Below are positions 48,501 through 59,608 of a stretch of 64,000 nt of DNA, piece by piece (position 1 is the first letter of the stretch; every line of letters starts with the position of its first letter). This DNA is from Diplosphaera chodatii. Lineage: Eukaryota > Chlorophyta > Trebouxiophyceae > Prasiolales > Stichococcaceae. The position numbers and the translations under genes were made by a program. The notes beneath the pieces were generated by a model that did not search any database, had not been told where the DNA came from, and saw only the letters and a program-made list of their open reading frames with translations. The stretch lies in assembly GCA_032358165.1 (NCBI GenBank), contig JAALGY010000053.1, forward strand, positions 1,984,001 to 2,048,000, read 5' to 3'.

Positions 48501-50838
48501 GACTTCAAAGCAAATACCATCTTGGGTGATATCTATCAGGGAGCTTCCACTCACCTCGTGGTTGCCATTGGTGGGGTTGTGTGGTGCCTGCAGTGCAACG
48601 ATAGCATAGATAAGCAACCATTATAGGTTCACTAAGGGTCTTTGCAGATGTGTGCCTGGCATATGGGTGTGCAGGTGGTGCCTTGACAGGCACCTTCGTG
48701 AACACCGGGGAGACCAGGCGGCCTACATGAAGTGAGATACACACAAAATGTCAAAATGGTGTAATCGTTGACGACATGCTGGAGTGCTGGTCGTCTTGGG
48801 AGTGCAACACTGAAGGTCGACATGCAACCGTTCGGACAGATGTAAACATGGCAGGACAGCGGCACATGTTGCCAAAGCATGGCCTAGACTCACCCCACAG
48901 GTCCCACCTGCGGACACAGGGACCTGATCAGAAGTTCGTCTTCCAACGTTTCCGACTGCAGATCGGCTGCAAGCTTCAGTAGTGGCAGACGAGAAATGTG
49001 TATGAGGATGCTCACTTGACAGGGTTGTTGTTCAGGTAGTGGTCGGCGTAGGTCAGGTCACTGCAGCAAATCCGCGTTGTGTTACAGCATGTCCGATTTA
49101 TAACTCATGACAGTCGAACGAGCACTTGAGGGACGCTGCAGTGCAGGCAAGCAGGTCACACCCCATGTTGTAGACCATGTCGGGGTTGTTGCCCGCCAGG
49201 TGGTTCAGGGTGTCTGCAGAGCCAGCACCACCCAGTCAGCAGGCCCATTCAATGACATGGTGTCATGTAATACCACGAGCAGGTTTTGGAACGACAAGCA
49301 TGTGGTTTTTCCCCAGCAGTCACCTGAGGTGTTGTATGTCTCGCCGATATCACCTGTGCCAGGCAGGCTGCATGGTCAGGTCCAGGGTGCAACACACTCC
49401 TTTGGGCCACGCATACGTCCCTTGCCATTGACAGCCATGTTTCAAACGACTTGGGTTATTCGCACCAATGACGCCAATCCTGATCGGCGAGTCGTCACCC
49501 ACTGGTGCCTGCGTCTTGAAGTTGTACACCTGGGTCCTGCAGGCACATTTGTAGGCGGAAGAGCTCGGCATTCGGCACTCTAGAGCGCACTGCACCACAG
49601 AAAGCACTGCACCAGGCCGGGAACACCAGTTGCTCATAGCCCCAGGTTTGCAGCAGCTCGTGTCACACCGCTCAAATGCTCCACGCAACACACAGCATGG
49701 TAAGCGAGAGCAGGGCAGCAGCAACACACAGGACTGCAATGCCAGAGCAACGCAGGAGGGTTAGCTGCTCACGGAGGTGCGCTTGGGTTGAAGGGGTTGC
49801 GGATGGAGTAGTAGTAGCGGGTTGCCGGCTTCAGGCCTGTCAGCTTGGCCAGGTGCAGGTAGGGGGAGGTGTAGTACACCTTGGCGCTGGTGCCGTTGTT
49901 GGCGGTTTGCGTGTAGGTGTGGGGCAGCCTGCCCGTGCACACGCGTCACCATCAGTTGCCCTGTACCTATTTGGCGCTGACGAAAGCAAACACGCCGAGG
50001 CAACCGATCATGTTCACAATGGGAGCTCATATGTGCAAGTGCTCACCCAGCCTTGACCGAGTTCTTCAGGTTGTTGGCATTGGTGCCGTAGGACACGATG
50101 GACTGCTTGCCGTACGGCAGGGGGGGCCCGGCAGGCGGGGCTGTGGTGTAGGTGCCGTTCGAGTAGGTGCCGGTGGTGAATGTGACCCACACCTCGGTCG
50201 GGCTCACGGTGGTGAGCTTGACCTGCGAGTGCCGGCAGCCAACACTCAGGCAGTGGGTTGCTGGGTCCTGGCGAAAGCAGTCTGTTGATTGCAGAGATTC
50301 CCGAGGCCGTGCACAACGTGGAGGCAGCGTTTGGGGAACACCCACCTGGTCTGGCGTGTCAGCGTTTGGTCGCGGCGCGAAACGGAAATCGTTCTCTTGC
50401 AGATCCTCCGTGCCATAGATGAACCTGCACAAGTGCACGACTTGTGAACAGGCGGTAGCATGTTGATCAGACACGCCGGCAGCAGGTTGCGCTCAGCGGT
50501 CGATCGTGGGCCTACACAGGCACCGTTGCGCAGTGAGCGCACCGTGGGGATCCCGCGAGGGGGGTGTTGGACATGTTCTGCTTCAGGTAGTAGAGGTTGT
50601 CATTCTGGGAGATGGGCGTCGTTGGCTTGGGCAGCTGCTCCTGCAGCACTCAAAGGGGTGGCACGTGAGGGTAGCGACCTTACATCGGTGTGAGGCATGC
50701 TGCTGATGGGCGCAAAAGACGTGACTGACAGGGAAGTGCCACAGCAGCAGGGGCACTGCAGGGTGGGCGCACCGCGCCAACAGAGGCGGCGGCCAGCACT
50801 GCCAGGCAGGCCACGAATGCGACAGCGGCTGAAGCCAT
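45532..50838 (-). CDS. Secreted purple acid phosphatase
   Basis: Binuclear metal phosphatase that frees phosphate from organic esters outside the cell or in the vacuole. About twenty exons. ATG 50838 opens a signal peptide (MASAAVAFVACLAVLAAASV). A fibronectin-like N-domain follows (TVSPTEVWVTFTTGTYSNG, YYSIRNPFNP). Metal motifs in order: GDIGETYNTS (about 49330), GDLTYADHY (about 49040, its Gly from the previous exon), GNHE (about 48555), the VFHGP-Y-TYTVHY segment with the conserved His (about 47600-47650), and GHVHAYERSNP (about 47190). Further exons give PTYITIGDGGN, FGHAILEI and WWSWYRN-like sequence. The C-terminus is unusual: a Lys/His-rich tail (PTRKHKAPTKKPKHFNDHDY, 45700-45795), then YEWKHNKYVPCKQNHPY with TAG at 45532-45534. 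Confidence 0.9.
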
Positions 50839-53012
50839 GGCTTAGATGCTGTACGTGAGGCTTGGTTCCACCTGCAGGTCAGGACAACGGCTGGGCCAAC
50901 ATGCGACCGTCTGACATTGTCACGCATGTTCGCTGCACGGCGACGTCGACACGGTTTCGATCGTACAAAGTGTTGCCGGTGTGGTCGCGGCCTGTGACCA
51001 CTGGAAGCCCTGCTAGGCTGTCGCATGAGCTTCCGCGGGTGCGTTGGAGGCGCGCACGTTACGCCTGGCGGGCTGCACCTCGAATATGTTCAATATATTC
51101 CAACCGCAGAGCTTCTCATGCAGATAGCAAGATGCCGTGCGGACGGCCGCACGCACGGGAACGCTCGATTGAGCAACATTATATGCAACAGGCTGCTGTG
51201 CGGGTGCACGCGCCCCCGCTGGGGCAACACAGCGCTGCTGCACCTGAATGACTGGCCTTAGTCAGCCGGCGCATCAGCGGCCGAAAATCGACACATGCAG
51301 CGGCGCAGCTGCTACAGCTTGCCAAGGGCTATCAACTGCACTGATGATGCACCAAGAGCTGCAGGCAACGGTACAACGAAGGACCGTCTGCATCAAATTC
51401 CGGTCGACTGCATTTTCGAACACGGACAAGAGAATGTGGCGCTGCGAGCTCAACGTGTGCAACGGATGCACCGCGGTCAACGGAGCGAAACAGCCTGCAA
51501 GCATAACTGCTGCTGGAGGCTCGAAGCGCCTGCACGACGCTCCGCCATGGTCGTCGTGCTCGTGCACGCACCACCAACGACCGCATCACCGGTACCCTCC
51601 AATCGAGCATGTCAAAGATGCATACAGGTCGCTCTTCGCGCATGCAGCATCATCCCTCGACTGCGCAACAACGCGAGCAAGTGGCGGCAGTTTGTCGCAC
51701 TGGCGGACTACAGACCGCAGGCGCGCCTGCGGCTGGAACGGCCCTATAGCTAGGTCAACAGCAGACGGGCGTACCTTCTGGTGGGATGGGCCTCGTCGAG
51801 GCTGCGAATGGCTTGAGTGACCACGAGTCGCCGAACCCAGCCGCCAGAGGTGCGATAGAGTGCAGCTACGTCATAGGAGTACCAATAACACATGGAATGT
51901 GCCGGACAGAAGAATCTGTCTGACAGTCACAGAAATATGCTGCCCCATCCGCACCAGCTGGAGGGTCACTGATCGGCGGCCAGCATGGCGGCACACAATA
52001 CCGGACCTTGCACTCCGGCAGGCATCGCGCACAGCGCATGGTGCACACCATGTGCTGCTTCTGGAACAGGCATCAGGGAGCCTACGTGTGGGGATGTGGC
52101 TTTGGCGCTGCAGGAGTGCGAGCATGCATGGCGGTATGGGCGGGAAGCTCTTTCTGCTGATCTGGGGTGGCCGTCCTGTGCCCGTTGGGCCTGCATCACA
52201 CACGACCGACGGCCATCATGTGGTGACCTGGCTGAAGCTCACAGCGTCATCAGTGTTGATATCTGCGGTCCCTGTGCTCACACCAGCCGCATGATCCATA
52301 GCTGTCATGTCATGACATGCAGGTGGCTGATTGTTGCTGTCATAGTCCTCGCACCACTCACCCGTTGCTACATCGCAGCGTCCCGCAGCATGCCTCCATA
52401 CATAGGGTCGCCGTTCTGATCCCGTGTCAGTGTGCTGCATCTTAGTTGGGCAAACAGCAGTAGTTTCTGGTATCGGAGACTCGCAGCCAAGCTACCAAGG
52501 TTGGGCTCAAGCAACCCATGTCTGTGCATGGGCCTTGCTAGGCAACTGAATGTCAAGTCAAGCGTCCGCGCAGCAACAGTCTGAGCGGGGGAACTCAGAC
52601 TGCTGGCGTCTGGAGAAGGTGAGTTGTGACACTGTTCTCAGTTGCACCAGTGCTTTGCCAAGTGGTGGGGTATATAAATGTTGGTAACCCTACCTCGCCG
52701 CCTCGGCTGCAAAGTATGAGCCAGCAACGGCCAAACTCATGTACCAGCGTCAGCAAGACAGCCAGCTATTCTAGTGGCCGCACCTGATCGTCCTTATCTT
52801 GCTCCTTCACCTGAGATGTAGGTTTGCATGTCGTGCGAAACCAACTGAGGATGCCAACCATGTGCAATTCCACACGCCAGCTGGACTTGTGCATCCTGTG
52901 GCTGTACGTGAAAGTAAATGTGCAATGAGGGGCAGCGCAGAGGCGAGGCACTTGAAATGATTCACCTCGGCTCGCCTTTGACAATTGGCATCGCACCTCA
53001 GGAATTGGCTTG
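50839..53012. other. 2.2 kb divergent intergenic region without a recognised gene
   Basis: The largest gene-free stretch. The part 51250-51820 is open in two plus and two minus frames at once (up to 190 codons), is CpG-rich and lacks the TGCA/GCATG-rich look of nearby introns. None of its translations resembles a known family. A TATA element lies at 52671-52678. It could hold an unrecognised gene, a long promoter or a non-coding RNA. Confidence 0.4.
52671..52678 (+). promoter_or_regulatory. TATA-box-like element TATATAAA
   Basis: A perfect TATATAAA on the plus strand, 335 bases upstream of the RRP8 start. It could drive RRP8 with a 5' UTR of about 300 bases. A tiny ORF of 23 codons (MSQQRPNSCTSV...) begins about 40 bases after it. 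Confidence 0.45.
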
Positions 53013-55592
53013 ATGGCTGAACTGGCCTCTGAGTGGGGCTTTCAGCCCTTCGGCAACGCCGTAGACTACCCAGCAATCAGTCACATCAGCGACGAACCTG
53101 GCAAGAGGGCGAAGAAGAGCGATAAGCGGCGGCAGCGGCAACTGCAGGAGCTGGTGTCGGGTGTCGTTCGGCTCGAGTATGCAGGCGCGGATGCTGGTGA
53201 TCCGACCAATAGTGCCTGACAGCAAGCTCGTATGCAAGCGTGAGCCTCGCTCATCGCGTCGGTGAGATTGTGCACCCGTGTGCGCAGACGTTGGCGGCAA
53301 CAAGAAAGGTACCCAGCAAGCAGGCCTGGGGACGAAAGGCAAGGCAGGTACGCCAGTCGTTGGGGATGCAGCGCCAGGCACAGCTGCCCCCAACGTGGGC
53401 ACAGCAGCACCAGGCGAGGCGGCAGCCGGCGGGTCTCAGCGCCGCCGAAAGAAGGACACCCTCGCAGCATCAGCACAGGCAACAGCAGCCACAGCGACGG
53501 TCGACGCAAACGGTGCAGGCGTATCGCAAGGGCCACAGGTGCCTCATCCAGCAGCAGCAGCTCCAGATGGCCAGGGGCAGCCGCCTGGCAAGAAGCGCCG
53601 CAGCCGAAATAAGTTCAAACCGGACGCCGCTACGAGCACAGCTCACAGCGTGGACCCTCAGCGTTCAACAGGCACCACAACAGCGCAGGCGCAGGCATCC
53701 GGTGCAGCATCGCCGACAGATGTGCAGCCAAAACCGGCGAGCAAGCGGACAGCTCAACAGGCTGCGGCAGCGGATGCTCGGAATCATGAGGGTGCGGACC
53801 ATGCGCAGCCCAGTAAACAGCAGGAAGCGGGCAGCAGTCTCGCAGCCGTTCATCCTGAGCCAGACGGCCAGCAGCAGCAGCCAGCAGGGGCGTCGAGGCG
53901 CAAAAAGCGGAAGCGGCAGCAGGAGCAGCGTCAGGACGAACAGCCCGCAGCGGGCACAACTCCAGCAGCCCAGCCCAGCACAGCAGCCGAGCCCGGCACG
54001 GCAGCCGAGGCCCGCCCTGCGCCAACGTCTGACAGGCAGCCAGCCGCAGCTGGGGCGGCGGTCAGGCCGGCTGGCGGCGGCGGCGGCAGCAGGCTGCTGG
54101 ACAGGATGCGGGGCAAGCTGCAGGGGGGCCGCTTCCGCTGGCTCAACGAGCAGCTATACACCAGCACCGGCAGCGAGGCGCTCCGCATGATGCAGGTGTG
54201 GCCATCATGCGGTAGTTATGCAGGACTCGCATGACGCAGGTGCTCCAGCACATCATGTTTTAATGCAGATGCAGCGTCGTGCACACAAGGGCACGCAGCG
54301 GCCTAGAGAACTGGGCTGAATGCCGTGTCCCACTGTGATCAACAGCTAGATACAGACCCACAGAGGTGCAGACACCGCATGTGTGTGACCACGGGCAGGA
54401 GCAGCCGGACCTGTACAGCCAGTACCACGAGGGCTTCCGCCGGCAGGCCGCCGAGTGGCCGCAGCAGCCGCTGGATGCCGCCCTGGCCTGGCTCCAGGCA
54501 ACCGGCTCCTGCCCACAGACATGCAGCACCTTCCGCATGCAGTGCATCTACACAGTCACCTGCTTTCAGCATGCGCACGAGCGTCAGTCTTTCCACATGC
54601 GCCCCAATGCATCATGCCGTCACCCTGTCGCCTTCTGCAGGGCAAGCCCAAGGACTGGGTGGTCGCCGACTTCGGCTGCGGCGACGCACAGATTGGCGCC
54701 AGGTGATTGCTGCTCCTGGCCTGTACAGGCAGTGTCAAGACAGTTCCTGCGCATCATGCTTGTGGTCGCAATAGGATAGCCGTAGCGAGAGCATTTGGCC
54801 AGCATGAGGTGCTTGAGAGCTTGTCAGATGCCGTTTGATACTGTGGACCCGCACTGAGAACAACACCTCACCCGCTCACATGCACCTCAACGTACACCCT
54901 TGCCATGCGCCCGCAGGGCAGCACAGAAGGTGCACGGCTTCGACCTGGTGGCCACCGCGCCCGGCGTCACAGCCTGCAACATGGCTGATGTGCCGCTGTC
55001 AGACGGCTCGGTGGATGCCGTCATCTTCTGCCTCGCGCTCATGGGGACAGACTATGGAGCATTTCTGCAGGTGTGGTATCATGACGACACGAGTCGGGTG
55101 GTCTGTCAGAAGGTGGTAGGGTCACGATGGCAGTTCTGCGCAGTGATGCCGAACGCCTGCACAAGCTGCCAGCTGCCGAAGACCATGCTTTGCTTGTGCG
55201 CCTCAGCACATGGCGCGCAGCAGGCAACCGCCTTGGTATCGGGGTTTCTGCAGGAGGCGCACCGGGTGCTGAAGCCTGGGGGCTGGCTGTGGATCTGCGA
55301 GGTGCGCAGCCGCTTCACTGGGCAGTCCAGTGGCGACAGCAGCACAAAGGCCAGCACCTCAGCAGCCGCAGCACATGACGGCAGCAACAGCGGCGGCGGC
55401 TCGAAAGGAGGCGAGTGGATCAAGCTCGCTTTCACACGCGCCCTGCAGAAGCTGGGCTTCAAGCTGGCGGGCTCCAGAGTCATGAACAAGATGTTTGTGG
55501 TATTCGAGCTGCGCAAGGCCAAGGCGCCAGCTGCCGCTGAGGCAGATATCGAGTGGCCAGCACTAAAGGCTAGCGTGTACAAGAAGCAGTGA
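53013..55592 (+). CDS. RRP8: RRP8-like nucleolar rRNA (m1A) methyltransferase
   Basis: SAM-dependent enzyme that in yeast methylates adenine in 25S rRNA and assists pre-rRNA processing. Exon 1 (ATG 53013, MAELASEWGFQPFGNAVDYP) has a basic KRAKKSDKRRQRQ patch. Exon 2 (from 53288) is a long Ala/Gln/Pro-rich, highly charged region with nuclear-localisation-like KKRRSRNKFK and SRRKKRKRQQEQ. It ends in the conserved FRWLNEQLYTSTGSEA (about 54130-54180). The methyltransferase follows: YHEGFRRQAAEWPQ, motif I VVADFGCGDA (about 54660-54690), KVHGFDLVA, the DVPLSDGSVDAVIFCLALMG block, and AHRVLKPGGWLWICEVRSRF. A Ser/Gly-rich insert of about 35 residues then precedes FTRALQKLGF, and the gene ends YKKQ, TGA 55590-55592. 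The FRWLNEQLY and DADIGCGEA-type motifs are RRP8-specific. Confidence 0.92.
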
Positions 55593-56055
55593 GTGCTGCA
55601 AGAGTGACAGTGCAGCGTGGCGTGGCCAGACCTTTTGAGATGTGCAGTTGTGCTGAGGGACTGGCGAGTCTTAACAGTGCACTGACGGCTACCTCTCAAA
55701 TGCAACAAACACAGACAAGTTTGGACACATGACTCAGAAACTGACGACCGATTCTCAACTCCTAGATGGACCTCAGACAATGTACGCGACGCGAAACAGT
55801 CGAAAACTGCATATGGTGACAGATTCTCGAGCACTGAACCCCGCAAGGTGTGTGCCAGCACAGTGCGACTGCACATACAGTGCCAGAATGACTGATCACT
55901 GCAGCGGCATGAACGGCGCTGCGAAAACTTAGCATCTGGATGATGTATGCAATTGCAACACTGATGCCCTCTATACTGCTCTCAGAGGGCCACACATCGG
56001 CTGCGTTTGGGTCCCTGAGCCGTGCGTAGGGAGCCAGCAAGGCAAAGTGCCTTGA
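55593..56055. other. Convergent spacer, RRP8 / alpha-amylase 3' ends
   Basis: No exon and no clear TGTAA seen on either strand. Confidence 0.45.
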
Positions 56056-59000
56056 TCAGGACTCCTTCTCCCAGACGGCCCAGTCATGGCCCTTGAGCGT
56101 GCGCTTCCAGCCCTACAGAAATGGGAGTGCCAGCTGCTCACCACATAGATCGAGTCTGCAACGGCCTAGGTGTGGGGGCAGCCCAACACAAGGAACTTCT
56201 TGCATACAGCAGCTGGCAACTGCAGTTGGAACAGGATGCTGCTTGGCATGGCTTCTGCACACCTCCTCCGGCTTCGGCGCCAGGTCGCCCATGTCATACC
56301 GCGGCCCCAGCTTCACGGTGACCTTGTCGTCGATGATGGCGACGTACATGTCGGCGTCAGCCTTCTTGATCTCGATCTGCGCCCGCACATGCAGCAGACA
56401 CCTGAGGAGCCGTCTTGCACATTGACATGCTCGCGGATATTGGACCCACTACATTGAGCCGGGTGGGCAGGCTCATGCGCAACATGGAGACCAACGAGCA
56501 CATGAACAGTGGGCAGCGCTGCTCCCGAATCTTCACCTTGCTCCGCGAGTGAATCTTGTTGCGCTTGCGCAGAGCGATCAGGTCCCGCATCTCCTGCCCA
56601 TGCTGGAACAGGTGGTCCTGTGTTGCATTGATGCTGGTCTCACGGCGCAGTGGGGCGGCATGATGAGCATTGCCACGTCTGAATGCCTGGACACTGCCCT
56701 GGGAACATAGTAGCAGCTCTCTTGTGTTTACGTGTTGAGTCCTCTGGGATTGTGCGAGGCAGTGCAGCAGTGCGCACCCAGAAGATGCAGGGGATGCCGG
56801 GGTGCGTCATGATGTAGGCGTAGCCCACCATGGTCTTGTCACCCGGGAAGGGCCAGTGCTGCTGGGTGGACCTGCAAGCAGGGTCCATGGCCGTCACGAA
56901 GGCCGACTTCAGTGGCATTGCAGGCCGCCTGCAGCGGGTCGACACAACTGCATCCTGCCACTGAGCAGCCCACCCTGTGTCGTGGTTGTCCACGAAGGTG
57001 CAGGCCTTGCTGGGCCACCAGCCGAGGAAGCCGGGCGGCTTGCCCTCCGGGTCGATCAGCCGCCAGTACTCGGTGTTCTTCACCGCCTCCTGTGGAGTGT
57101 GCACACAAGGTCGGTGCTCTATCAGTTCGACCATAATTTCGCCTGTGCAACCAATGGGACCAGTAGGCCAACGTGTGAAGTGAGCTTTGTGAGGATGCTG
57201 GTACGGAGGCGCATGTGACAGCAGGGTTTGCGGGGTCGTGGTCACTCTCGCATACCACTTTCACAGTTTGCAAACCTGCAGGATGCCCTTGGTGGGGAAG
57301 TCGAAGGTGGTGGAGACGCCGTCGCACCCCTTGATCCAGTCCACCAGCTTTTGCCGCGGGCCGTTCTGGTCATACTCCAGGCCATCTGGGCCCCAGCTGC
57401 AGGGGTGACACAGCAGAACCGTCAGCAAAGTGCGTGTGATCGCTCGATATGTGAGACATGCAACGGTGTGATCGCAGTGAATTTGGATCTTCAAAGCATG
57501 TTGATTGACGTCTCGAATCTGGCAGAGCAGAGCAGAATTGGCCCCAGAACTGCATAGCGCACTTAAGGTCTGTCCAGAACTCGCCGACGTTGAATGCGCC
57601 GTCAAAGCCCGTCTTCTGAATGTACTCCTTCACAAACTCAGCCCCGAACCCCTGAACACAACCCGCACTTATCAACCGCGCTGTCAGCAGAGGGGTTACT
57701 GGGTTGTGGGTCGATGAGACGCACACCATGCTTGTGTGTGCTCCGCATGCCACTGGCCTTTGTGAAGTCAAAGCGCCAGCCCATGAAGCCCAGCTCGGAC
57801 TTGAGCCAGGACATCCAGTCCGTCAGCGATTCCCGCACGTCCTGGTTCGTATGATCAAGGTCTGCAGGCATCAACCACAGTGCTGGTGAGCAAACTGACC
57901 ATGACATTCTGACAGGCTGAGGTGCGCAGTGCAAAGCACCTGTCCCACAGCAGAGTCAAGTGGAGAAGCAGGTGCAGTGGCCACCTGGAGCTGGTCCGTA
58001 GTCGTCGCCAGAGTCGCTGGCGCCCTTGCCACGGAACTCGGGGTCGTTATTGGTGATCGCCCAGCGGCCCCAGGCGATGCTCTTGCCGGGGTGCTCAATG
58101 TCATCTCTGCAGAGTGTGCAACACTGCTGGGTGATAGGCTGCAACACGATGTCAACGGTAAGTGGCTTGCCTCCACACAGCCCACATAGGCGTATCGCTT
58201 GCCTGAACTGGTTCCAGATGCCGTGCTCGTCCTGGGCGTCGGCACACCGGTGGTTGACGACAATGTCGCCTGTGTGGAAGTTCGGCTCCCATTATATCAC
58301 AGGGTGCACCAGGACAACCAGGAAGTAGGCACGTGGAAAGGTGGTCATCGTGCAACGCTTGACAGGCGCGGGCCACGTGAAGCACATTCAACTTGATTTT
58401 GAACTGGCACACTCACACACGGGGCGCACGCCGGCTTTCTTGCAGGCCGAAACCAGCTCCTTCAGCTCCTCCTGATTGCCGAACTTGCTGTTCAAATTGT
58501 ACAGCTGGCCAGGCAGGTAGCCCTGCGAGCACGCGGCCGGGCGTTAGTCTCTGCTGTGGCGTCCCAAACCTCCAATCTGTACCGCGGGCCGCCTGAACTG
58601 TGGCAGCGCCCACCTGAGGAGCCACCGATTCGCTGGGGGGCGGCAGCCAAATGTGCGAGACGCCTGCTGATGCGACGTCGGGGATCTTGTCCTTCAGCTG
58701 CTTCCACCAGCCGCCCTTCTCGCAGGCGTCCCACCCAAATCCCTGCGGCACATGCAGCTGCGGTAATCATCATCTGGGCATCGAGCAGATGTTGGTGGTG
58801 CAGACTGCAAATGGCAGCTTTTGGCTGAGTGGGCACATGCACGCATGCAGTGTGCGAAGAGCAAAACCTGAAGGAGGATGGTCTGCGCAATATCAAACTC
58901 TGCCAGGTCCTGTGCTTTCTCAGGAGCCTCTGCAGGGGCTGCTGCTGCATGGGAAACGATCGCACAGCGCCTCGAGGCAGTACACCACAGCCTGCTGGCT

Positions 59001-59140
59001 GCTGGAGTCCGAGGCGTCAGCCCAGCTGGTTGTGCTGCGCTGGTGTTCCTTGCTGTGGGCAGCACAGCATGGCATGCTGGACGCTGGCTGCTGCAGCACA
59101 CTGCCTGTTGCCCGCTGATGCGAGCGGTGTGTAACGCCAT
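56056..59140 (-). CDS. AMY: Plastid-targeted alpha-amylase (GH13)
   Basis: Endo-hydrolase of alpha-1,4-glucan, here likely stromal starch. ATG 59140 opens a long Ser/Ala/Arg-rich transit peptide ([14 protein letters not shown] to about residue 70) before [12 protein letters not shown]. Following exons give [16 protein letters not shown] and [15 protein letters not shown] (about 58610-58745), [24 protein letters not shown] (region I, about 58260), an exon with [16 protein letters not shown] with the nucleophile Asp (about 57760), GAFNVGEFW with the acid/base Glu (about 57570-57600), [20 protein letters not shown] with the third catalytic Asp (about 56980), [31 protein letters not shown] and [12 protein letters not shown]. 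The last exon ends [16 protein letters not shown] 56056-56058. Plant AMY layout; the transit peptide suggests the AMY3-like plastid role, but the N-terminal starch-binding part of AMY3 is absent. Confidence 0.92.
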
Positions 59141-59608
59141 GGAGTTGGGGACGGCTGCGGCAGGCGGCTACCGTTCTGACGATGAGCTCAGCCCTACACA
59201 ACTGCGAGGTTGGCGGATCAGAGCTGTGACGATGTCGGACAGCGGAAGTTCCAACGTGTAAGCTTCTTGCAGGGAGTGGCACAGCCTGCCGTACAGGCGA
59301 TCGAGACGCACCGCCGCCAGGTTGGACTACAGGCCAGCTGTAACAGCTTGAAAGTGCAATGCTGACCATCGAATGCAGACCGGGACGCTCAGGCCCCGGC
59401 GGTCCCATCACGTGCACGGCACTTGGTAGCTGCGGCGCAGCTGGACTCATCGCTTGGATTATATACTCTCTGAAGCAATTTCACCTCGTTTCGTTAAAGT
59501 CACATCGCCAAGGTGGCTTGCGATTTGCTGTGGCCTACTGGTCATCGAGTGCAGCCATATGTTGGAGTGCACTGGCTGGCATGCTGCAGTCTGCCAAGAA
59601 GGGCTAAA
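59141..59608. promoter_or_regulatory. Divergent promoter region, alpha-amylase / SecA
   Basis: No exon supported. A TATATA-like element occurs at 59460-59465, about 145 bases before the SecA start. Both flanking products are plastid proteins. Confidence 0.4.

Noticed and set aside
51248..51820. 190-codon plus-strand frame as a gene
   Set aside because: Several other frames over the same bases are also open and none resembles a known protein, so coding status cannot be assigned. Kept as an unexplained block.
53240..54190. 316-codon plus-strand open frame overlapping RRP8
   Set aside because: It is a shifted frame of the low-complexity RRP8 exon 2. The frame that leads into FRWLNEQLY and the methyltransferase domain is the real one.
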